The translations under genes were made by a program, and so were the position numbers. The notes beneath the pieces were generated by a model. The model was not told the origin of the DNA. It made no database searches and saw only the letters and a list, made by a program, of their open reading frames with translations. Below, one piece after another: positions 1 through 8,385 of a stretch of 64,000 nucleotides of DNA. Position 1 is the first letter of the stretch; the number at the start of each line of letters is the position of its first letter. Source of the stretch: an uncultured Alphaproteobacteria bacterium (lineage in GTDB: Bacteria > Pseudomonadota > Alphaproteobacteria > Methylaequorales > Methylaequoraceae); the NCBI GenBank assembly GCA_902550225.1, contig CACCYL010000002.1, positions 20,089 through 84,088 of the forward strand, given 5' to 3'.

Positions 1-1444
1 AAATCCAAAATATTTGTTCATTCTTAATAAGTTTTCTTTCTATTCCCTCTATAAGAGTTTCAATTTGATTTTTATTTATTAAAGATGTAACTACTTCTTT
101 TCTTCCTATGGGCTTAGACTTAATATTTGAAATGGATATTTCACCATACATTACAAAAGAGAGACTTCTAGGAATTGGTGTTGCAGACATTATTAAAGTA
201 TGACATCCAGCTGACTTCTCTAAAAGATTAATTCTTTGTCTAACACCAAATTTGTGTTGTTCGTCTATGACTATTAGACCTAATTTATAGAACTCAATAG
301 AGGAATTGTAAACGCTATGAGTTCCAATTAAAATATCGATATTTTTATTTACTAAACGAGCGTAAATATCTTTTTTATTTTTGGTTTTACCAGTGAGTAT
401 TTCAGTTTTAATATTAAAGGGAGAGAGTAGTTTATTAAAATAATTAAAATGCTGATTAGCTAATATTTCAGTAGGAGCCATTAGGACTACTTGAAATCCA
501 CTTTTAATAACATCGGCAATAATTAAAAGTGCAACTATTGTCTTCCCGGAACCAACATCACCCTGTATTAGTCTATACATTTGTTTTTTTAATGATAAGT
601 CATATTTGATGTCCTGCAAAGTTGTTAATTGATCTTTTGTAAGTTTAAATGAAAGTTTTCTTTGGATTTCATTTGACAATTCATAATTTAATATTGGTGA
701 AATGTTATTTTTTAAATTTATTTTTTTTTTTAGTTCATAAAAAATTATATAACTTGCGAGAAGCTCGTCATATGCAAGTCTTTGACGATTTCTTTCGAGT
801 AATTTCAATTCACAAAGAGAACTGGGATTGTGAAGGTGTAAGAGAGAATCTTTAAAAGAGTTCCAATTTTTTTTTCTAAACTTTTTTAGAATCCATTCTT
901 CAGGAAAATTATAAGATTCAATTATATCTAAATGATTTTTAACAAACTTTCTGAAAATTTTTTTATTAATCTTTTTTCTTGATAAATCGTATTGCGGTTC
1001 AAATTTGTCAAAATAAAAGAAATCTTTCTCATTTAAAACTCCTGTTGGGTGGATAATTTGAAGCTTATTTTTTACATAAATTAATTTACCTGAGATTCTG
1101 TATATATTTTCAAGTTTAATATAATTTTTGATTTGAAATTCATTCATATTAAAAAAAAGGAGTTCAATTATTTGTTTTTTTTTATTTTCGGCTAGAATCT
1201 TAAATGGAGCGCTTTTACTGTACTTTTTTTCATATTTATTTATTAACAAGTCACATGAGATAATTTTTTCGAAATGAATTGGTTTGATTTCTTCAACTAA
1301 AATATTCTCATTGATACTGAGTGGCATATGAGTAAAAAGATCAATAATTCTTTTTCCAAAATAGCTGATGATGTTTTTTATTGTTAAGTTAGATTTTAAG
1401 TAATCGAAATTATTAAAAATATTTTTATTTTTCAAATTGTTCAT
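1..1444 (-). CDS. recG: ATP-dependent DNA helicase RecG (3' part outside the window)
   Basis: RecG unwinds and regresses stalled replication forks and branched DNA. The reverse-strand frame opens with ATG at 1444 and runs without a stop to the window edge, so about 481 N-terminal residues are visible and the helicase C-terminal lobe is missing. The wedge/OB region fills roughly the first 250 residues. Walker A GDVGSGKT lies near residue 290, the DEQH box followed by KFGVRQR near 392, and SATPIPRSL soon after; this set is typical of RecG rather than Mfd. It is transcribed divergently from sdhE and mfd, an order I know from other alphaproteobacteria. The ATG is 5 bases from an alternative sdhE start, so the two promoters must overlap the genes. 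Identification is firm. Confidence 0.95.
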   Translation of the reverse strand, partial: MNNLKNKNIFNNFDYLKSNLTIKNIISYFGKRIIDLFTHMPLSINENILVEEIKPIHFEKIISCDLLINKYEKKYSKSAPFKILAENKKKQIIELLFFNMNEFQIKNYIKLENIYRISGKLIYVKNKLQIIHPTGVLNEKDFFYFDKFEPQYDLSRKKINKKIFRKFVKNHLDIIESYNFPEEWILKKFRKKNWNSFKDSLLHLHNPSSLCELKLLERNRQRLAYDELLASYIIFYELKKKINLKNNISPILNYELSNEIQRKLSFKLTKDQLTTLQDIKYDLSLKKQMYRLIQGDVGSGKTIVALLIIADVIKSGFQVVLMAPTEILANQHFNYFNKLLSPFNIKTEILTGKTKNKKDIYARLVNKNIDILIGTHSVYNSSIEFYKLGLIVIDEQHKFGVRQRINLLEKSAGCHTLIMSATPIPRSLSFVMYGEISISNIKSKPIGRKEVVTSLINKNQIETLIEGIERKLIKNEQIFWI

Positions 1445-1470
1445 TTAAAATGCTTCAAAAAGTTTTTATT

Positions 1471-1734
1471 ATGAATACATCTTCTAAAAAAAAAATTCTA
1501 CATAGAGCTAAGTACAGAGGCATTAAAGAATTAGATATTATATTTGAAAAATTCGTCAACACATATAAATATAAATTAAATGACCGAGAATTCAAAGAAC
1601 TTGAAGAAATTTTAAATCTGCCAGATAATCTTCTTTTGGATATTATTTTAAAGAAAGAAAAGGTACCTGCTAATTATGACAATCCTGTAATGAAAAAAAT
1701 TTTTAAAACTTGTAACGATAAATCAAGTGAATAA
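1471..1734 (+). CDS. sdhE: Succinate dehydrogenase flavinylation factor SdhE (DUF339)
   Basis: Small helical protein of the SdhE/YgfY family, which helps attach FAD covalently to the succinate dehydrogenase flavoprotein in the cytoplasm. The family signature is visible as RAKYRGIKELD, containing the RG motif that contacts SdhA, followed by the acidic helical segment LNDREFKELEEIL. I prefer the ATG at 1471 (87 residues, usual family length). An in-frame ATG at 1450 would add seven residues and almost touch the recG start. No strong ribosome binding site distinguishes the two. The 3' end overlaps the mfd GTG start by 8 bases, which suggests translational coupling. Confidence 0.85.
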   Translation: MNTSSKKKILHRAKYRGIKELDIIFEKFVNTYKYKLNDREFKELEEILNLPDNLLLDIILKKEKVPANYDNPVMKKIFKTCNDKSSE

Positions 1735-4700
1735 AATATCAAATAAATTTGCACTAGATAAATCTTCATTAGAGTTTTTTTTAGCTGCCCAGTCCACTAA
1801 ATACAACAAAATTGCCTATTTTTCCAGTATTGAGTACGACTTCGATGACATCAAAAATAAATTACTTAAAATCAACTCTAAATTGAATGTAATTGAATTT
1901 CCAAGTTTTGATTGTTTTTTTTTTTCAAATCTTTCACCTACTAATAAAAATAAATCTGATCGAATAAATTGTCTTCATAATTTAGTTTTCTCAGATTCTT
2001 CAGATAATATAATAATAAGCTCTCTGAAAGCAATAACAACTAATACAATTAACATCGAAACAGTAAAGAAATTTCAATTAGTAATAAAAAACAGAAGCTC
2101 TTTGACATACGACAAAATTCTTAATTTTTTAGTTGAAGGTGGGTATGAAAGAGTGGATTTTGTACATAATAAGGGAGAATTTGCAATTAGAGGAGAAATT
2201 ATGGATATTTTCTCTCCAATTCATAGACAACCCCTTAGAATTTTATTTGATTTTGAAAAAATAGACAAACTTAATTTGTTTTCTACACAAGACCAACTTT
2301 CAACAAGTACTGTTGATGATTATTATTTATCCTTATCTTCTGAGTTTCAATTCAATTCAGAGAATATAGAATGTTTTAGAAGCTTATTTAGACAACTTAA
2401 ACTAAAGGATAAAGCCGATTATTATAAATCACTTTCTCAGAAAATAGTTTTACCAGGTTCAGAACAGTTTTTTCCAATATTAAATAATAATTTTAATTCT
2501 TTTTTAGAATATTTAGATGGTTATAAAATCCTTTTGGACTCAAATTTTGAAAAGGATTTCACACAAGTAACATCGGATTCATTTGACAATATTGATGAAT
2601 ATAAAGTTTTAAAAAAAATAAACTGTAATTATTTTTATAATTTAAAAGAACTAAATTCTAAAATTGAAAATAGATTTCATACTTTTTCATTCAATGAGTT
2701 AAATTTAAAAGAAGAAGGGATTAATTATTTTTCGTCAAGATATAACTTTAATAAAAATAAAATTCTAAATCAAAAAAAGTTAATAAATTTAATAAAAAAA
2801 AGAGAAATTATAATTTTCTGTTATTCCTCAAATTTAAATAAAAAAAAAATTCTAAGTTTTTTAAATTCACAAAATATAAACTATATTGACACGTTTAAAC
2901 AAGATTTTTTCGATTTAACTAGAATAAACTTTAACTTCTTAGTTTATAAATTCACAATAAATAATAGTTTTGTTTTAAATTTTAATAATACTCATTCACT
3001 ATATTTTATTGCCGACCAAGAAATTTATGGCAAAACTTCGAATAAATATATTTCTAAATCAATAAAAGAAGAAAATTTGATAGATGATTATTCAAATCTT
3101 AAAATTGGAGATTATATAGTCCATAATGACCATGGTATTGGAAAATATAATGGACTTATATCCAGAACGTTTAACAACGTTGTTCAAGAGTTTTTAGAGT
3201 TGCTATATCACGGAAATGATAAATTGTTAATTCCAGTAGAAAACTTAGATCAGATTTCAAAATATGGTCAAAGTGAAATTAAGGTGAGCTTAGATAAGTT
3301 AGGTTTACAGAGTTGGCAGCAAAGAAGGGCTATTGTAAAGAATCGAATAAAAGACATAGCAGAGAATTTATTAAAAACTGCAGCTAAGAGAAAATTAGAA
3401 AAAGGTGATGTTCTCATCGCTAAATCTTTTGAGTATGAAAAATTCTCATCAGAGTTTGAGTTTACGGAAACATCAGATCAGTTAAAATCAATACAGCAAA
3501 TTGAAAATGATTTGGCCTCAGGTACACCAATGGATCGTTTAATCTGCGGAGATGTAGGTTTTGGCAAAACAGAAATAGCAATGAGAGCTTCATTTATTTC
3601 TGTTTCAGCTGGATTCCAAGTTGCATTGATATGCCCTAAATTACTTTTAGTGAATCAACACATAAAAAATTTTAAAAAAAGATTCAAAAATTTTGATTAT
3701 GTAATAAAAAAAATTTCAAGAATAGAATCAGATACTGAAAAAAAAAATCTTAAAGAAGAAATTGGAAACGGAAATATTGATATTCTAATTGGAACTCATG
3801 CAATATTATCAAGTGAACTCGTCTTTAAAAAGTTAGGTTTAATAATCATTGATGAGGAGCAGAGTTTTGGTGTTGAACAAAAAGAAATTCTAAAAAAATT
3901 TAAGCCAAATTGTCATATCCTGACTTTAACTGCAACACCAATTCCAAGAACATTACAATCGTCTATATTTCAATTAAAAAATATTTCATTAATTAAAACT
4001 CCACCTCTAAGTAGACTTAATATAAAAACCTATCTTATGTTAAAGGAAAAAAAACAAATAAAAAAAATTATTCAAAAAGAAATTAATCGTGATGGACAGG
4101 TTTTTTATGTTGCACCAAGAATTTCAGATTTAAATAATATCCAAAAAAATCTAAATAATCTCATTCCTAAAGAAAAAATAGAAGTAATTCATGGTAGATT
4201 GTCCAATAAAAATATTGAAGAATCTTATAATAGATTCTTTTTAAAAAAGTCAAAAATATTGGTCTCAACAGCTATGATCGAATCTGGATTAGATATTTCT
4301 AATGTAAATACAATAATTATTGAAAAGCCACAATTATTTGGTCTTTCTCAGTTATATCAGTTAAGAGGACGAGTAGGCAGATCAAATAGACAAGCATATG
4401 CATATTTGCTTCTTGATGATTTTAGAAATATAAGTGAAAATTCGATTCAAAAACTAAAAATAATCTCTAAAATTCAAAATCTTGGTGCAGGTTTGTCTAT
4501 TGCTTCTAGTGACCTTGATCTTAGAGGAGGCGGAAATATTGTTGGATCAGAACAGTCAGGTCATATTAAAGAAGTAGGTATTGAACTATATTATAAAATG
4601 CTCAAAGAAACTATTGACGAACTTAAAAATATTAAGACAAATGATAGAGATTGGTCCCCAGTAATTAAACTTGGATTCGCAATTAGCATTCCAAAAAATT

Positions 4701-5095
4701 ACATTAAAGATTTGGATATGAGATTAAGGTTTTATAGAAAAATATCAAATATAGTTAATATTGACGAATTAAAAGATATGTTATCCAACTTGAATGATAG
4801 ATTCGGAAACATTCCTAACTCTTTCAAAAATTTATTTCATATAATTGAAATTAAAATAAAAGCTAAACAAATGAATATAAAAAAAATTGAGAATACCAAT
4901 AAAGGTTTTGTACTGGAATTTAAAGATGATAATATGATGAATGTTGAAAAACTTATAAAATTAGTTGAAAAAAATGCTAAAATTTTAAAATTTTTGCCTG
5001 GTTCAAAGTTATTTTTTAAGAATGTTAAAATTAAAGATGAAGAGAAAGTCATGAGTTTAAAAAATTTTTTACAAATACTCTCTAAACAAATATGA
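1727..5095 (+). CDS. mfd: Transcription-repair coupling factor Mfd
   Basis: Mfd removes RNA polymerase stalled at lesions and recruits UvrA. The 1122-residue length fits the family. N-terminal UvrB-like domains are followed by the RNA-polymerase-interacting (CarD-like) domain near residues 455-520, with GDYIVHNDHGIGKYNG. The translocase has Walker A GDVGFGKTE near 607, DEEQSFGVEQKE near 708, TATPIPRTL, and the TRG/motif VI stretch QLYQLRGRVGRS. The C-terminal regulatory domain follows. Translation starts with GTG at 1727 inside the end of sdhE, and the stop overlaps the next gene's ATG by 4 bases (ATGA), so sdhE-mfd-permease-parvulin look like one operon. Confidence 0.96.
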   Translation: MNKISNKFALDKSSLEFFLAAQSTKYNKIAYFSSIEYDFDDIKNKLLKINSKLNVIEFPSFDCFFFSNLSPTNKNKSDRINCLHNLVFSDSSDNIIISSLKAITTNTINIETVKKFQLVIKNRSSLTYDKILNFLVEGGYERVDFVHNKGEFAIRGEIMDIFSPIHRQPLRILFDFEKIDKLNLFSTQDQLSTSTVDDYYLSLSSEFQFNSENIECFRSLFRQLKLKDKADYYKSLSQKIVLPGSEQFFPILNNNFNSFLEYLDGYKILLDSNFEKDFTQVTSDSFDNIDEYKVLKKINCNYFYNLKELNSKIENRFHTFSFNELNLKEEGINYFSSRYNFNKNKILNQKKLINLIKKREIIIFCYSSNLNKKKILSFLNSQNINYIDTFKQDFFDLTRINFNFLVYKFTINNSFVLNFNNTHSLYFIADQEIYGKTSNKYISKSIKEENLIDDYSNLKIGDYIVHNDHGIGKYNGLISRTFNNVVQEFLELLYHGNDKLLIPVENLDQISKYGQSEIKVSLDKLGLQSWQQRRAIVKNRIKDIAENLLKTAAKRKLEKGDVLIAKSFEYEKFSSEFEFTETSDQLKSIQQIENDLASGTPMDRLICGDVGFGKTEIAMRASFISVSAGFQVALICPKLLLVNQHIKNFKKRFKNFDYVIKKISRIESDTEKKNLKEEIGNGNIDILIGTHAILSSELVFKKLGLIIIDEEQSFGVEQKEILKKFKPNCHILTLTATPIPRTLQSSIFQLKNISLIKTPPLSRLNIKTYLMLKEKKQIKKIIQKEINRDGQVFYVAPRISDLNNIQKNLNNLIPKEKIEVIHGRLSNKNIEESYNRFFLKKSKILVSTAMIESGLDISNVNTIIIEKPQLFGLSQLYQLRGRVGRSNRQAYAYLLLDDFRNISENSIQKLKIISKIQNLGAGLSIASSDLDLRGGGNIVGSEQSGHIKEVGIELYYKMLKETIDELKNIKTNDRDWSPVIKLGFAISIPKNYIKDLDMRLRFYRKISNIVNIDELKDMLSNLNDRFGNIPNSFKNLFHIIEIKIKAKQMNIKKIENTNKGFVLEFKDDNMMNVEKLIKLVEKNAKILKFLPGSKLFFKNVKIKDEEKVMSLKNFLQILSKQI

Positions 5096-6273
5096 ATACT
5101 TCAAAGAAACAGATTAATTTTAATTTGAACGATTTTCTTCCTTTTATTGACGGTTTGGATATTGCAATAAACTTTTCTTTAGTTATTTTTTTATCTTCTT
5201 TTCTTTTAGAGTCATTAGATACAAGAATAGGTATCGTTATTTTATGTTTTGTTACTTCATTATCTTTTATTTCCAGAATTTTTGACTTAAAAATTTCAAA
5301 GTTATTAGAAAAATTAAAAATCAATAAAATAAATCTGTTTTTAATTTTATTCTTTCTCTACTTTATACCTGTTATAATTCAAAAGGAATTTCCAATTTTT
5401 TTGTCAATTGGAATTTTCATTATTTTTAGGGTTTTTACAGGTATTATAATTTCATTAAGTTATAGAAATGTTTTAATAAACGAACAAAAATTTGCTACAA
5501 ACGTTTTACAGTTGAAATATTGGATATTAATTTTTCTTGGAATTGCCTGCGGTTCAGTATTTTATAATTTAATGAATGAAATTTATTCAAATGATTTCAT
5601 AAATAATGGTGGTTGGAAAATACTTTATGTAATAGTTATAACCTTACTTTTAGTAATATTTGTTCTTTCCAAATTTTATTTAAAAAAAAATCTTATTATA
5701 ATTCTAGATTCCAATAATATAAAAAATAATACTTTTGTTACTAACTATTTAAATAGTTTTATTTTATTTATACCTATTTTATGTTTTTTACTTTTTTCTT
5801 TTTCTAATTGGCTACCAAAATTCAGTAACCCTGACAATTTATACTTTTTGAGTTATGGATTTTTATATTTATTTTTAACTAACTTAATTTTGTTTTTTAT
5901 AACACCGCTTGCTAATATTGTAGGTAGAAGAAAATCTGTAATCTTTTTCAATTTATCGATTCTAATAATTTCCTCAATTTGCACATTTGTAGATCATTCA
6001 TCAAGTTATAGTATTGATTTTCTTAAATTTTTTTTATCTTTGGTGTCAAGTTTCACGATTTGTTGCTTTATCCTTCAACAGCAAATAAACAGAACTACAG
6101 AAAATTTATGTATTTCAAGCTTAAACCTTTCTTTTCTTACCGCAGGTATATTTGTTTCGCCATTTGTCTTTATTGCAGTTAATTTTTCAATAAATTATTC
6201 TGTTATTTACATATTTTTATCAATAGTTTATTTTATAAATTATATAAAGATCGTTTTAAAAAAAGATGGATAA
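5092..6273 (+). CDS. Polytopic membrane protein, MFS-like permease
   Basis: A 393-residue, very hydrophobic protein with roughly 11-12 predicted membrane helices. A loop motif GRRKSVIFF around residue 282 resembles the basic loop following helix 2 or 8 in major facilitator transporters, and [15 protein letters not shown] near residue 105-120 resembles the RxxxG helix of sugar/organic-acid permeases. I therefore call it MFS-like, but no substrate can be read from the sequence. It overlaps mfd by 4 bases upstream and the parvulin gene by 8 bases downstream, so it is probably cotranscribed with both. It could be a degenerate or highly diverged member of the family. Confidence 0.6.
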   Translation: MNTSKKQINFNLNDFLPFIDGLDIAINFSLVIFLSSFLLESLDTRIGIVILCFVTSLSFISRIFDLKISKLLEKLKINKINLFLILFFLYFIPVIIQKEFPIFLSIGIFIIFRVFTGIIISLSYRNVLINEQKFATNVLQLKYWILIFLGIACGSVFYNLMNEIYSNDFINNGGWKILYVIVITLLLVIFVLSKFYLKKNLIIILDSNNIKNNTFVTNYLNSFILFIPILCFLLFSFSNWLPKFSNPDNLYFLSYGFLYLFLTNLILFFITPLANIVGRRKSVIFFNLSILIISSICTFVDHSSSYSIDFLKFFLSLVSSFTICCFILQQQINRTTENLCISSLNLSFLTAGIFVSPFVFIAVNFSINYSVIYIFLSIVYFINYIKIVLKKDG

Positions 6274-6586
6274 AATTTCAGCTTCACACATTTTGATTAT
6301 GCATAAAGATTCTAAAGATTCTAGATCAAGTTTATCCAAAGATGACGCTATGAAACTTATCAATAAAATACATAATGAACTGACTAGTGAAAAGTCTTCT
6401 TTCAAGGATCTTGCTAGTAAACATTCTGAATGCTCCTCATCTGCATATGGAGGAAGTTTAGGAGAATTTGGCAAAGGAATGATGGTAAAGCCCTTCGAAG
6501 AAAGTGCCTTTTCTTTAAAAGTTGGTGAAATTTGTGAACCAATTGAAACTGAGTTTGGTTTTCATATAATTAAAAGAGATAAATAA
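6266..6586 (+). CDS. Parvulin-type peptidyl-prolyl isomerase (PpiC-like)
   Basis: Single-domain rotamase of 106 residues that catalyses cis-trans isomerisation of prolyl bonds. It has no signal peptide, so it is probably cytoplasmic like E. coli PpiC. Diagnostic stretches are [11 protein letters not shown] at the N-terminus (first catalytic His region), [35 protein letters not shown], and the terminal FGFHIIK motif containing the second active-site His. It starts inside the end of the permease gene, so it belongs to the mfd operon. Identification of the fold is firm; physiological clients are unknown. Confidence 0.9.
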   Translation: MDKISASHILIMHKDSKDSRSSLSKDDAMKLINKIHNELTSEKSSFKDLASKHSECSSSAYGGSLGEFGKGMMVKPFEESAFSLKVGEICEPIETEFGFHIIKRDK

Positions 6587-6608
6587 ATCCGTTAAATAAT
6601 AAGAAACC

Positions 6609-6836
6609 TTATTCTTTTAAATCTTCTGACCAAGCAGCTGCCAATAGCTGTCTGATTCTTAAAATATTTTCATTATCTTGAGTTTTAATATTTATATCTT
6701 TTTTTTTTTTTTTTACGCTAGCGTTTAACCACAACATTTCAATTGATTCAATTAAATTTTTTTTTTCAATTGAGGATAAATTATTGAAATTTTTAATAGA
6801 CTCTTTCAAATTACTTACTTCGTCGTCATGCGCCAT
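6609..6836 (-). CDS. Small hypothetical protein, helical and charged
   Basis: A 75-residue acidic/lysine-rich protein that I do not recognise. It looks mostly helical, with a lysine run KKKKK in the middle and a C-terminal segment RIRQLLAAAWSEDLKE that resembles a docking helix. Its ATG at 6836 overlaps the 3' end of the even smaller upstream frame (6826-6972), so the two appear translationally coupled. No signal peptide, membrane segment or catalytic motif is visible. It converges with the parvulin gene, 22 bases away. Confidence 0.55.
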   Translation of the reverse strand: MAHDDEVSNLKESIKNFNNLSSIEKKNLIESIEMLWLNASVKKKKKDINIKTQDNENILRIRQLLAAAWSEDLKE

Positions 6837-6972
6837 ATTCAGTTGCCATTTCGAATAAAAATCTTGTTTCTTTTTGATAAACTTCTTTATTAATAAATCC
6901 TTTTACATAAAGTTCTCTGACATTTTCCATTTCGTTTTTTATTGCTACCAATTTTTCTTCTGTATTTGTCAT
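6826..6972 (-). CDS. Small hypothetical protein (48 aa), coupled to the next gene
   Basis: An uninterrupted 48-codon reverse-strand frame begins with ATG at 6972 (MTNTEEKLVAIKNEMENVR) and ends with TGA at 6826-6828, overlapping the start of the following 75-residue protein. The sequence is helical and charged, with the tail KEVYQKETRFLFEMATEYGA. The close overlap and the coding-like composition argue that it is a real gene that size filters would miss. I do not recognise a family. Confidence 0.5.
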   Translation of the reverse strand: MTNTEEKLVAIKNEMENVRELYVKGFINKEVYQKETRFLFEMATEYGA

Positions 6973-7015
6973 ATTTTGATAATAATATAGTATTATATTT
7001 AGTAAACATTATAAA

Positions 7016-7270
7016 ATGAAAAATAGACTTTCAAAATCTATTCAAAGATTAAAAAAAGAGAAAAAAATTTCTGATAAAGAGAAATCTGATTCAAAAGTTT
7101 TAACAGCGTATAATGTAAAAATATTTAGAAATTTGTCCGAGAAATATGACTTATCATTAACATTAAATAATGAAAAAATTAATAAAGAAAATGATAAGGA
7201 ACAAAATTTAAGTTTGGGTGCACAGATGACTCTAGAAAGAATAAAAAAAGGTGAGAATTTTAAGTTATAA
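7016..7270 (+). CDS. Small hypothetical charged protein
   Basis: An 84-residue, lysine- and glutamate-rich protein with no membrane segment. The N-terminus MKNRLSKSIQRLKKEKK is strongly basic, and the C-terminal half LGAQMTLERIKKGENF resembles a short amphipathic helix. It overlaps the DUF192 gene by 20 bases in a different frame, which supports a shared transcript. I recognise no family, and no function is proposed. Confidence 0.5.
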   Translation: MKNRLSKSIQRLKKEKKISDKEKSDSKVLTAYNVKIFRNLSEKYDLSLTLNNEKINKENDKEQNLSLGAQMTLERIKKGENFKL

Positions 7271-7733
7271 AATTCTCTTTTTTGTTATTTTTGGATTTAC
7301 CGAGCTGCGATCAAACGAGTTCGCACTCATTCATTCAAAAAATTTTTCTAATTTGTTAGTAAAAATAGCCATTGATGATAATACAAAGCAAAAAGGTCTT
7401 ATGAATATGAAAAAGTTAAACACTAATAATGGGATGCTTTTTATTTACGATGTACCGCAAATAGTCAAGTTCTGGATGTACAATACTTTCATTCCATTAG
7501 ATATAATATTTATTGACGATAGAAACATCATCAGTTCTATAAAAGAGGGTGTTCCAATGAAAAAAAAATTAATTTCATCTGAAATTAAAATTTCTGCTGT
7601 GTTAGAAATACCGAAAGGCTGTGCAAAAAAATTAAAAATTAAGAAAGGTCAAATTGTTTCTTGGATAATAAAAAAATCAGCTGAAATAAAAAATATTAGA
7701 TATTTTCATTGTTTAAATTTAAAAGAAAAATAG
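7251..7733 (+). CDS. DUF192 family secreted protein
   Basis: A 160-residue protein with an N-terminal hydrophobic signal (ILSYKILFFVIFGF) and a DUF192 domain in the remainder. The family's characteristic run is visible: KGLMNMKKL, NNGMLFIYD, KFWMYNTFIPLDIIFID, and a late ISAVLEIPKGCAKK segment. DUF192 proteins form a compact beta barrel and are exported in many proteobacteria; no enzymatic role is established. I chose the GTG at 7251 because it gives a proper signal peptide and because no later start does. It lies 20 bases before the coiled-coil gene. Confidence 0.8.
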   Translation: MRILSYKILFFVIFGFTELRSNEFALIHSKNFSNLLVKIAIDDNTKQKGLMNMKKLNTNNGMLFIYDVPQIVKFWMYNTFIPLDIIFIDDRNIISSIKEGVPMKKKLISSEIKISAVLEIPKGCAKKLKIKKGQIVSWIIKKSAEIKNIRYFHCLNLKEK

Positions 7734-7753
7734 AATAAAATGGGGAAATTGTT

Positions 7754-8377
7754 TTGGGAAAATTTATTGAAAAATATAAATTAGAAAATCCTAGCTTTAG
7801 CTTTGAGTTAAATGAGCTAATTCAAAAAATTAAGTCTGAGAATAATCAAGAAACAGAAGATTTGTTTTCTACAATTAACTCACTTAGAGAAAAATTAGAT
7901 CAATCTATTTTTGAAAAAAATACTGCAGTACAAAAAGCTATTTCATTAAAAAATGATGAAATAAACCAGTTAAAAACTTCTGTAAAAGAACTTAGAAATC
8001 AAATGGAGAAGCTAAGATTTGAAAAAAGAGAAGCAATTCAAATTCAAATTCAGGCTTCAGCTAATGAAATAAAACAACTTAAGTTGTCTTGTTCCGCATT
8101 AAGAGAAGAGCTTGAAAATTTAAAGTTCGAAAAACAAGAAGCTGTACAAAATGCGATAAAGAAATCTTCACTTGAAATTAGCGAATTAAAAGATGCAACT
8201 TCTGCTTTAAGAGACGAATTAGTTGAATCAAAGTTTTCAAAAAAACAAGCAATTCAAAAAGCGGTTTTAAATTCCAGTGATGAAATTAAACAACTTAAAA
8301 ATTCAACACAATCACTTAGAGACGAATTAGAAAAAGTAATAAAAAATTATGAAAAAAAAATCCAAAAAAAACAATAA
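7754..8377 (+). CDS. Coiled-coil protein with four 36-residue repeats
   Basis: A 207-residue, cysteine-poor, entirely helical protein. After a 52-residue lead, four tandem units of exactly 36 residues occupy residues 53-88, 89-124, 125-160 and 161-196. Each unit follows the plan FEKxxAxQxAI...EIxQLKxSxxxLRxELExxK. The lead contains a half unit (INSLREKLDQ). Translation appears to start at TTG 7754 behind a GGGG ribosome-binding stretch at 7742-7745; the nearby ATG at 7740 runs out of frame after 14 codons. The gene is 8 bases upstream of the nucleotidyl cyclase, so it may scaffold or regulate that enzyme, which is inference. No family recognised. Confidence 0.75.
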   Translation: MGKFIEKYKLENPSFSFELNELIQKIKSENNQETEDLFSTINSLREKLDQSIFEKNTAVQKAISLKNDEINQLKTSVKELRNQMEKLRFEKREAIQIQIQASANEIKQLKLSCSALREELENLKFEKQEAVQNAIKKSSLEISELKDATSALRDELVESKFSKKQAIQKAVLNSSDEIKQLKNSTQSLRDELEKVIKNYEKKIQKKQ

Positions 8378-8385
8378 GTTAAAAA

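Noticed and set aside
1450..1470. Upstream ATG as the sdhE start
   Set aside because: It would add seven residues not expected for the family and almost abut the divergent recG start; kept only as an alternative.
4837..5324. Hydrophobic reverse frames over the end of mfd and the start of the permease
   Set aside because: Antisense to well-identified or strongly hydrophobic genes; A+T-rich codons produce such shadows.
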